From NCBI GenBank assembly GCA_964017045.1, contig OZ024808.1:3001666-3065665 (forward strand): DNA of 64,000 bases, given 5' to 3'. Positions 45,705-57,700 of the stretch are shown piece by piece. The notes below the pieces were generated by a model that was not told the DNA's origin, ran no database searches, and saw only the letters and a program-made list of their open reading frames with translations. A program made the position numbers and the translations under genes. Numbering within the stretch: position 1 is the first letter of the stretch; every line of letters begins with the position of its first letter. The DNA is from Omphiscola glabra (taxonomy: Eukaryota; Mollusca; Gastropoda; Lymnaeidae).

Positions 45705-48700
45705 CTGCAGAAGGAGAGGCAGAATCTTAGAGAAGAGAAAATAGTGCAATCCAAGACAATTTGTTTTAATGTACAAAAATTTTTACCTTAAAAAATAGTT
45801 AGAAATATAATTAACATGGCCTTATGCATTAAATTTGAGTGATACAGCGAGTTACCAAAGAGAACTGTTGCAAGGTCTACTATCAAACTCAAACAATGTG
45901 ACCTAGAGCATGGCCATGTCTGTGTTAGCGAATCCTTGCGGTACAATATTGCAGATTTTCGACACCCCAAACCAGAATGATCAAGCATTGGGCTCTAATA
46001 ATCTGCAGCCATCTTAAAAATCAAACGGGGTAGGTACATCGTGTCTTCTAAAGCAATTACCAAAATTATATCCGGAAAAAAATTGCATTTAAAATCAAGT
46101 TATACCTTTAGTCCTAAATAAGACTTATTACAGATAATTTAAAACTTAACTATCTAAATTATAAAACTGTCAATTTTTTTCTGTAGTGTCAAGCCATTTT
46201 TAGCATTTTATATGCTTGTAAAAAATTACAAAATCCCAAATTAAGTCAATTCCTAGAACCTTACAAGTATAAATTTGCTGAAAGTACATTGGACAAGATA
46301 TCTTTAGGTATAAAAAGAAATTGTTCATATATTATGTATGTTGTATTTTGACACTAAAAGCAATATTCCTCCAGAAAATTCCAAGTTATAAGGTCTTAGT
46401 ACGAAAATTGTAATATTGGTAATTTTTTTCTTCTTCACTACCTTCAATTTTTCTGTCTCACAAAATACAAATTTTGGAAGGGATGAAATGAGTTCAAAAA
46501 TCCTTTTTAAATGAAGTTAAAATATCGATTTCTTATTATTAACCAAAAGAACATAGACAAATGTCTTTGAACCTCTTTAGGGTAGGTCATTTCCAGCCCT
46601 TTCCCCAAAAATTTTTTTTACCATTAGGGCTAAGTTTAGAGCTCAGACTGCCAATATCTGACATCTGTTGCCATCACTACCAGTGCTAATACTATCATTA
46701 CTGGCATGTAGAATAGATCTGAAATCACCGCCTTCAATTAAATCCATGTGAAATAATGCCAATAAGAGAGACAGAGGGAAGGGGTGTGTGTTGTTTTGGG
46801 TTTTCCCCCAGCTGTTACTGCTGCTGCTCGGCTCCAGCATCAGACAGTAAGAAGCAAACTGATTTATTCTTATCCAATATACATTAATACATCCGCATTT
46901 TAAAGGAAAATTTTGCTAAAGGTCGCCGATATAACTGGCCATGACACCACAGAAAGGGGTTTAATGGCCAATGATCTGCCATTATGACAGTTTTAAGAGT
47001 AAATTCACAATTCCAGAACTCGGCACAGGCTTATGACACTGGCGAGAAGTGGGAGCAACTTCTAAACCTACTGTGATTGACTCTACATTCATTTGGTTGA
47101 GCGTAGGAAGTCTGTGTTGGTTGCTGTTGTTGCATGGGTTGTTGCTGGGGAGCTGCAGGTTGCTGGGGAGCAGCAGGTTGTTGTCCAGGTTGACCCTGAC
47201 CATAGGTGGCATAATAATATGCTGCCCAAGCTGCTGCATTGGCATCATTGGGTTGCTTGTCTGACAAGATAATAAATTATGAATGTAAATTTTTTGGGGT
47301 TAAAATACATTTTATATAGAAAAAAGTTAAAAGTAAATAAATTATAATGTAAGACTTACTTGGCATATTTTGCTGTTGAGGATATTGATTGCCATATGCA
47401 TTCCAACCTTGAGGGGCTCCACCATACTGTTGCTGTGGGGGTTGGCTGTAAATATAAGTTAAGACCATACTAAACTTACAACCGAACAGTGATTTTTAAT
47501 TTTTTTTTAAAAACAGCTGGTTAATACAATCAAGAAATTTGTTCGTAATTGTTGCAAGGTCTACTATCAAACTCAAACAATGTGACCTAGAGCATGGCCA
47601 TGTCTGTGTTAGCGAATCCTTGCGATATAATATAGCAGATTTTCGACACCCCTTACTAGAATGATCAAGCAATTGGCTCTAATAATCTGCTTTAATTAAA
47701 GGACAAAGGGATATAAAATAAGAAGTTCTACACTTTAGTCAGTGATGGTGGTTTCTGGAAACACCTTGAAAAAATTACCTAAAGCAGGGGGTCAAAGATT
47801 TTATATATAGCTATATTCCCCAAAATACATTTCTTTATGTCAACTACACCCCTTAAAATTGAAGGATGAACAATTGAGTATTAAGTATACTTACTTAGGC
47901 TGTCCAAATTGACCACCAAATTGATCATAGCCACCAGGGCCTTGAGGTCCAGGTCCACCTGGACCACCTTGTGGTCCTGGCCCTCCAGGTGGGCCACTGG
48001 GGCCACCAGGACCACCCATCATACCACCAGGGCCACCTCCAGGTCCATGTCCCTTAGGAAAGAATGACTAAAGAAATGAGACAAAAAGTTAGACTAGACT
48101 ACAAGGGGAAAACCGCATTAAATTATACAAGTCAAAATTATCTTTCATTAACCAAGTTCTAGCTGTAAAGGAAGATACAGAAATTCAGATTTTGACAGTC
48201 AACAAGGAAATTCAGTCCGCCCGTCAATATTTTCATCATCATATCCAAGTCTAACCCCACAAAAAATTGACTCAGAAGACCTAAAATGTTGACGCACCTC
48301 AGCCCAACCCACCTGATCATTCGGCCCTCCCTGTTGCCCAGTCTTCTCTTGAATAAGTTGAATTGCATGCTGAATTTGGTTTGGGTTGCCTCGGATATTG
48401 AACAGCTTTTCATTCATGTTGGGAGGTGGATTGCGGTCTAACTCAACATGAGCCCCAGACTGGCGGTTAATCTCCCGAATTGTTTCACCACCTGAACATA
48501 AACAAAAAAATGATTTCCAACATCAAATGCTTGAATTAAACAATTTAAATTTAAAAAATAAAAGTTGATACAACTTTAACAAAAAAATTCATTAAGCTTA
48601 CCTTTGCCAATAACCAATCCACATTTATCAGCTGGCACACTGAAAGTGGTGTGATCTTGGAAGTTGGGATCAAATCTACCTCCCATTCCACCACGAGGAC

Positions 48701-51700
48701 CAGGTGGGGAGAATGGACCATTACCTGGACCACCCCTACCCATGTCATTACCTGGACCAGGACCCATTGGACCACCAAAGTTATGAATAGGTTGACCCTG
48801 AAAAAACAAATTTATTTAAGCATATTTTAAGCTTTAGCTTAACTTAAATTGATTATATGTTGGTGGCAAATTCCACTTAATAAGTAATTAAATATCCATC
48901 AGTCCCGTAAGACTCGCCTAATCAGAACTATTTAAAAAACATAAACCACACCCAAATTAACATATCACGAGGTGAGAAATAATCCTTCAAAACTGACCAT
49001 TAATTTTTCAATGCCCAAGACTTTTTGTATATGCTTGCCAAAATTAAGGGCTGTGAAAATTAAGGTCTACAGTAAATGAAGGAATAATACAAACCCCCAT
49101 TATATTTGCCTTGGCCAGCAGATCCTGAATCATCCTCACAGCTTGTTGTACTTTATCCGGGGGACCTGTTACAGAGCATATTCTGTCTTGACTCTGACCA
49201 TCATCTGCAATAATATACAACCAAGAACATTAAGCAGTTTTTATTGGTTGCATATAATTTTCATCAGGACTGCCTCATCCCAATGACTCAAAGCATTCCA
49301 CTTAAACTTCACCCCATTTATGAAAAATGTTAATATTCAAATTATACTGTTTTATACCCTAATTAAACCATTAATTTTCTTGTATTTTCAATCAACACCC
49401 TTAACGTAAATTTTCCGAACCTGGCTTAAACTGTACTTTAGCACCAGTTTCAGTCTGAATTTTCTTGATCATGTCTCCCCCTTTGCCAATGACCAAACCA
49501 ACACCTTGTCGTGGAACACCTATATCCATGCCATTGGGACCACCACCTCCATGTCCCATATGACCCATTGGAGAGCCAAAGTCATTATAGCCACCACCAC
49601 CTCCACCACCTGGTCTTGGAATACCGTCTTTCTCAGCAAGAAGATCAAGCACCATATCTTTAGCTCTTTGACATTTGCTTGGGTCACCACTAATACGCAG
49701 TGGCTTATCATGTGCAGATGGTGCATTGCTATCCTGGATCATAACCATCTTTACTCCGGCTCTTTCCTGAGAAAAAATATTTTTTTAAAAATTGTGTTAA
49801 AACAATAAAAGGCCAAGCAAGCAGACAAAAATAATATATTTTTTAAATATACTTATTTGAAGTATTTATTTACCTGTAGCTGCCTTATCGTCTCGCCTCC
49901 TTTACCAATAATAAGCCCCACTTTAGATCCAGGAATATTCATCTCAACAACAGTTCCTCCTTCGCCCATTCCATCCATTCCTCCCATATGTGGACCTCCT
50001 CCTCCACCACCACCACCACCACCACCTCCTTGACCACGTTCAATAATTTGCTGCATTGCTTGCTTACACAGCCTGAAACAAGAAATACGTTTTAAATTCG
50101 ACAGCTTCGCTCCTCCGCAGACACGTATTCTGTCTGTTGCTAGGACACGTTTCTCTTTCTGTGCCCCCAAACAATGGAATTCTCTGCCACTACACATCCG
50201 CAATATACCAACCACACAGGCCTTCAAAACTGAACTCAAAACACATCTTTTTAAACTCTACTACCCGACTGATTCCCCACATCTGACCAATAACGATGCT
50301 GCTGGCCACCGTCCATGGCTTCACATGTAAAAGTTCTGGGGTGGATGGGTTGAATATGCCATTGTTTTTATTTTGTTGTTATACGGCTGTTCTTTATTAC
50401 ATAAATGTATTTTATGTAATTTTCACAATTATGCCTCTTTTGCTAATATTTTTATGTACAGCGTGGTGAGCCTAGCCCTAGGCTGGGGTACCGCGCTATA
50501 TAAAGACAACTAATAATAATAAAATATTTACAATCATTTACCTTTATCTTTACCTAAAATGAATCAAATTTTGTGCCATAATTTACTTACATAATTGCTT
50601 GGGGAGACCCAGTGAGTGTACATGGTCTCTCAGGCATCCCACCACTATCTGTAAAATATTTTCAAATAATTTTTTACATTTTGAATAATAAGCTTTAAAA
50701 GTTAATTTTAGTGGATAAAATAAAATTCAGAGGTTGACAGTCAACAAGTAAATTCAGTCCGCCCGTCAACTATTTTCATCATATTTCATAATCAAATCTG
50801 ATATACATGGGAAGACTTCAAACTACGAAATGTGACCATGGTCATGTATATTCCACAAACAATTTATCATGAGGTATACTGTTGTTATGGAAAACATGCA
50901 AACAAAACTGCCAAAAAATATAAGAATCCAGAGTCCAAACTTTACTTGATACTTTGAAAACTGATTTTTTTTAAATGACAGAATTAGAGTCAGCATCCAC
51001 TTTCATTAGATTAGTCATTCATGTTAATATAAAAAAAGGCACTGTTTCTTAGGGATTATTTCTTTTAAACCTAACAATTACAATATTTCTGTAGGACCAA
51101 AAAGTTTACAGTATTAGAAATGGTAACAAAAATATTTTGAGTCACTATTGCAAAAGTAATTAGCATTAAATAAACTGACTAGCCTAACCATTTTAAAAAT
51201 GCAGATTAAATATAAAAAAATTACCTGGAGCAATCTGGACCTTGCATCCAGTTTCTGCTTGTAATCTTGTAATCTGTTCACCACCTTTCCCAATAACTGG
51301 AATAATTTTAAAAAATCCATACTAAGTAAATTCATTTCAAATACAGTTTGATGAGCCACAGCTTGAAATTAAAATACCATTACTACGAAAAATAACATTT
51401 TTAGGGGACTTCAGAGACAGTGAATTTCTAAAAATTGTAGCAAGGCATATTACTTGAACACTGATCAAGTGGATATTACCCCATCAGTGCTAGTAAAAAC
51501 CTTGCAATACTACTATAGCAGAACGAGGAATTCCAAGGGTCTAGCAAAACCCACGGCCAGTAAGTTCTGCACCAATGTTGCAAAAAAGAATTAGCAAGAA
51601 CATTATCATTCAGAAAGTGGATGTTATGCACAAATACCAACTGCACAGCTTGCGTCTTTGTATACTGTAAGAGCACATTAAAAAAAAAAGACAAAACTCT

Positions 51701-54700
51701 TCCTATAGCAGGTAGTAACATCTTTATACCACATAGCTCATTAATTTTCTTGGAGACAGTCTATTAAAAATTGTTTAATAAAAGATTACATTTTGAACCA
51801 AAACATTATTGTAACAATTCAAATTAATTCTCATAAGGGTCTTCCCTTAATTCATAAAAAATACGGAACTAACAGTTGTCAGGAAATTAAAATGTCAAAT
51901 ATGAACTCATTCCCTCCCAGTGAGCACATCCATACTTTACTTTTACTACTAAACTAAGGGAAGTAACACATAAGTATACAATTAAACCATCATTGTTTTT
52001 TAAAAAACATTAAGGTGCTAATATAATTTTAGGACCGATGGCTTGGGTTTAATAAAAATGTATTGCGAAAAAGAAAAAAAAAGTTGATGCCTCGAACCAA
52101 CATAGGTTAGAAATAAAACAAGAAATATTAGATGTCTTTAATGATATCACCCCACCAGATGTAGCTGAGAGGTGCATGAGAAGTTAAACCATAGGGAACA
52201 AGTTAAAAATGAAAACCTTAACATGTATAAAGGCAAAAAAAAATATGGCACTCTTACATAAAACTGAAAAAAGTCACTATCCAATTATTCTCTTTTATGT
52301 AGAAAGGCCTACAATCAAACTCTAGAAATTAAAATCTGATCAGTGGGAAATCCTTTCACAATCCTGTTACAGAATCAAAATTCTGAAAGTTGAACAGAAA
52401 CTCCCAGCCAGTAAGTTATGTCTTTCTAATTAAAATCACTACCTATGTATCACAAAAAGACTTACTTAATCCAACCATTTTATCAGGAACTCTATGCTCT
52501 TCTGTGTTAATCATTCCTCCTAGGCCAGCATGGGGTCCTGGTTTCTGTGGCTGCATACTCGGGTCTGGCTGAATGCCCAATTGGCGATTAATTCTGGCTG
52601 CCGCTTCCTGAGCAGCACGTGCTGCGTCTGTTCCTTGACCAAATCTTGATAGTGATAAATTATTCCTTAGTCAAATAAGACTTTCATGACCACATAATAT
52701 TCTACACTATAGTAACAACTAGGGGCTAACCAAATGATTTAGCTCAATCTAGCTGTTTCATTTTAATATGAAATTTTTAAATGATAAAATAATACTCACC
52801 CTTGATTATCTGCAATAGCTCTCAACTGTGCACCTATTGCTGCTGTAAAATAATTTTATACTCAAAATGTATAAATGAACTCATACAAATAAATATATTA
52901 AAATAGAAAAAAAGAACGTCTTTATATAAAGAACAAAATAAAATAAAACCCAAGCTTATATATTGCCACTCCATGATCTAACCAATCACTTACAATCACC
53001 AGCTATTTTCTTTGTTTCTGGCTCACCTGAAATGACACAAATAGAAAAAATGTATTGAATACATTTCAAAACATAATATTGAACAGTTTTAAGACCGAAT
53101 TTATAAAATTCAATATTAGTACTATATAAGATTATGATTCAAAGAGCATTTTTCAAGCACCCTTTTAAAGGAAAATATGCCAACTTATTTAGTCCATGAT
53201 ACAAAATTTAAAACTAGATAAACAAAAGTAAATCCATGATTATTTTTTTAGAACATTTTTTCTAAGCTATTGGTTCCTATTGATAAGCTATTGGTTCCTT
53301 ATTGATTTTTATGTTAATACTTTATTAAGTTTGATCATTATAGCATATTGTTTAAAATATTTGATCATGTGTTCAGATAAGACGAGTCTTCATGTTGATA
53401 TTCAGTCCGCCCGTCTTATTTTCATCATAACAATAATGACTATGAAAGTACATTGCTCAGTGTCTTTTTCAATCTATTTACTGTAGAATAAAATGCCTTT
53501 TTCAGTAAATAAATCCCAAAACAGTATGTAAAGTAGAGAATTGAAGTAGAATAAGACAAAATGCATTACATAGGAATCAACGCATTACAAATTGATGCAA
53601 CTTCAAAAACTACATTTCTTTTTTTTTTAAATTTATTAAAAGCTCCTTCACCTCATAAAGTTCTGACGTGGAGAAAACAACTCTTAAAAAGAATCATAAT
53701 AATTTAGAAAAATTAACATCTGTATCATTGATACATCAGTGAAAAATAAATAAATGAGTATATATATGTATAATTTCAATATATATATATATATAAATAA
53801 ATTTTAGCAAATGTCTGGTCAAGATTTTTAAAACGGCAAACACAAAAACTGCGCAATAACTGCAGTAGCAGCCTTTTTTCTTTACATATAAAGAACACAG
53901 AACATTGTTCTCCATGCCTCTTTATAAGCCCTTAAATACCTGATTGGGGACAAATAACCAATGAAACAAAATTACAAATATATGCAAAAGGTATCAATTT
54001 GTTGCACATATGAAAGCTGTTTATGGAGTTAACATGAATAGTGTGGTATACGGCAGATAAACAAACAAAACAAGTATAAAACAAAAATTCAACATGTAAA
54101 AGAAAAGAACATGCAGGTAATTTATAGACTGCCAATTTGTATCAACAGAAGTTAAAGATGTCAAAGATCTTGTGGCAAGTATACAAAGACACACTTGAGG
54201 ATGAGGATTGTAAGATCATTTTAAAAAAATGAGAACTCTTAAGTGTTGGTTAATAGTTTTATATACAACTATGTACAACATTCCCAATACTTCAACAAAA
54301 CTTATTTGCTAAGCTAATGATGTTTACAGAGGTCATTTAATTTAAATAGCGTACCTCTCTGTATAACATGACATAAAAGAAGGAAACATATCAATGTCAT
54401 CAGAAAAAAATATTTTTAAAAGCCTTTTTTTAAAAAAAAACAAACATGGTAGAAGCATGCAATTATCCGAAACAATTATATTAAATAAATTACAGAACGA
54501 CTGAATTCAAATATAGAAATTTTTAACACGATAACTTTCTTTAAAGAAATGGAAATATTAAGCATTGAAATTACAAACAATACAAAAATTAAACTGACCA
54601 ACTAGACAGATGATGCCCCCTTTTAGCTTAGAAAACATTTTATCTCAACTAAAAATAAAAACTCAAGATTCCTATTTTTCAAATCTATTCATAATAGAAA

Positions 54701-57700
54701 TACGGCAAATTCGGTGGTTGATTAAAGGGATCGCGACTTTTCCCCCGATAGTTTAAACAGTTTTGAAAATGGTATGAAATCTAGAAGTTGAATGAAAAAA
54801 GGAATGAAACGAAGGCCAAGACTAAATAAAAAGTAAGCAAATTATATGGGCTATGTTGAAGAGGAGCTTTGAATGGTGTGTTTAATTTAATTGTACACCT
54901 CTTAGTATCAACTGACAGATTTAACGTCCTAAAACTTTTTATTAGCTATGAATGCAAATAGCTGGGAAAGAAATATTCTTTTTTTTGCTTAAAAAAAAGG
55001 GGGGATGCACAATAAAGTGCTATGTATGAGTAATCAATTAGCAATAATAAAATTAGTGTTTGCACAACAGAAAAAAAAAGGAAAGAAACTAACCGAACCC
55101 AGGGTTAAGCACTTATACAGGCAACTAACAAAAATATTTTAAATTTTTTTTTATTTGTTAGACTACGGTAATAGAGACCAAAACGGGTCATCAAACGCAC
55201 GGTATTATTGTCTTACCATATGTTTCTACTTTGGTGGGGAAAAGTTTACTTTTTGATTTTGAGGATTTTGAAATGTCTTTTAATTTGAGAAAAATGATCT
55301 AATTTACCAAAGGAGGCGCCATCATCCAAAGGTCTCTTGATACCTTGCACTTGTGCGTCCCCTGCTCCTGGTGTGATCTTGGCTGCTATCTACACAGGGC
55401 GAACACAGGCAAATGCACGAAACAGAGAAGAAAAATGGGAAGTGGGGATGGGAAGGGGGAAAAAAGAGAGAAAAACACATGGTTAGCATTAGGCTGAGGC
55501 CATATTTGTTGCCGCTGAATCACCTGTTGCAGTTTCTTTGTTTTACATTAAGAAGCCTCAATGAAAAGAAAAAAAAATTCTGAAAACATAAGTCTTGGTA
55601 TTTGCATGATAAAACAATTACCACAAATTAAATACATCCCAACAATGCAATCTACTTTGTTTTCTTAAAATGCATGACAAAAATCAGCATGTAAATATTC
55701 TAAAGCCATTTCTACCATTCTTCCCTCTTAATGTATATTTTATAAAACAAAAAACAACCATAATGAAAAGGATTGACTTTAAAAATAGTTATATGCATTG
55801 AAATCCCAGCATAAAATGTTTATAATAAAAAACGTCAACTTGGTGATTCATCATACAAAAAAATATTTAATACATGAATAACAATATCAAAATATATTAA
55901 ACTAATAGCGTATAGCATATATATAGGAATTAAACCATTTCCTTCATTTGAGTCAAATATCTTAAACATAAGCAAGGCCCTATGTAATGTGAAATATGAA
56001 ACCTTACATCTGAAACAGTAGTTAGTGGGGAGATCAACATACAATTGCACAATAATAGTAGGCTAAGCAGCCTGTCAGCATCATGTTAGGCATAGCTAAT
56101 GGAAACCATACCATTTACATTATTTAAAATACAAAAAATCTAAATCCTGAGTAGAAATTTTAATACTGAACCCCACTAATCATGTATTTTAGTAGCAAAT
56201 TCTAAAGCCACAAAAAGTCAGGCAGCTAAAGATATAGATTCTTTAAATATTAGGGTCCACATACAAAAATAGAAGCTAAGCTGCAAAGATTTTATAAAAT
56301 GAATTTGACAAGCAATGGTGAAATTTTCTTTTAAATGCCTTCAGTGTCATACATACAACATATCCCCATTTAACAAAGCCGAAATATTGGGAATATTACA
56401 CCTTAAATTGTTAAATTGTAATGCTTGTCGTTTTCAAGTCTTCAAGACATACATAAAATACAAATGTGGGGATCATTATAAATTATGTACTGTTAAGCTT
56501 AAAGCATTTGGAACATAGCAGGCCCATTAACTTGTTTAAAATATAATATTGTAAGAGTTCAGAATTTTAGAAAGCCAAATAAAACCTCATAAAGTAGGCA
56601 TAAAGTAATACCTTAATAAATCAGTGTCACATAAGTAATACCAAGATATTTTTAACGCAAGCCTGTAAACATTCAACAAACAAGTTTCATATTAAACATT
56701 TTATCAATCATGCCTCCTCTTTTGACCCTATGAAGTTCACTATTCAGCCAAATAAGACAAGATTGGCAATGCAATTAAAATTCAACTATATAATTTGAAA
56801 ATTATTAACAATGGGAGATTTTCCAGTTATCTTGCAGTTCAGGTGTGTATACTATTTATCGAATTTCATATTAACCCATGTAAACTTATGTGTACTCTTC
56901 ATTAAATTAAATCCAGGCAGTGATAGTTAACTAATACTGAATTATACAGCGCTTATTTTAGTTTTATTTTATTTCTGAAGCGTCTTTGAACATCCCAACC
57001 TACCATAGCTATATGTTTTATTTCCACCATGTTGCCAGATTTTTTATCACCTATAAGTTGGTATGCTGAATGAAATTTTCATACTGTAGGCATATGTACA
57101 AAAAGAATGAAATTGAGGTGTGTGTTTGAACATAATTAGACGTTCCATTTATTTAGTGGACCAAAATTCTTTTTCTTTCTTATATGGCATGGGGTGTATA
57201 AATATAATTACAGTAGAAGTCCATTAGTCCGGCATCCAACAGTCCGGAATGCCCGATAGTCCGGCATCGCTCCGGAAAATTGTAAAAATTTTGGATTTCT
57301 CCAAAAGTGTGTCTTTAAAGCAAATAAAAAAGCTCGAGAGCTATTCGGAAGTTTTCTGGGTAGTTCGGGATCATCCGGAAGCGCTCGGTATTGCTTGGAA
57401 ACAATTAGCGGCCGGCTAGTCTCAGCTGTCACAACAAATACAGGTGTAGTGCAGCACAGTTAATCAATCATATACGTACGTAACTTTTTAAACTTTATAA
57501 ACAAAGTGAGTTTTGTTCTAACTGTACAGTGACCATGTTTTCAAAACCTAAGCCTTCAAGTTCAAAAGGAGAGAAACGAAAACACGTAATACTAACTCTC
57601 AATCAGAAACTAGAAATCATCAAACGGCTAGAAAAAGGTGAGAATAGAAATGTTTTAATGAATGAGTTTAATATTGGCTCACCAACTATTTATGACATTA

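Noticed and set aside
46780..46860. Alternative last exon ending AEQQQ-stop on the minus strand
   Set aside because: Phase would fit, but the acceptor and polypyrimidine tract are poor. Not enough to annotate.
47895..48052. Collagen-like Gly-Pro-rich segment
   Set aside because: It is the normal Gly/Pro-rich region after KH4 in FUBP-family proteins, with fitting splice phases.
48798..49094. Further C/D snoRNA in intron 10 (GTGATAT ... CTGA)
   Set aside because: C box matches only partly, no terminal stem and no recognisable rRNA guide.
49853..50239. 128-codon minus-strand frame extending exon 8 upstream
   Set aside because: The upstream part is antisense to a LINE 3' end. The real exon begins at 50072 after a good acceptor.
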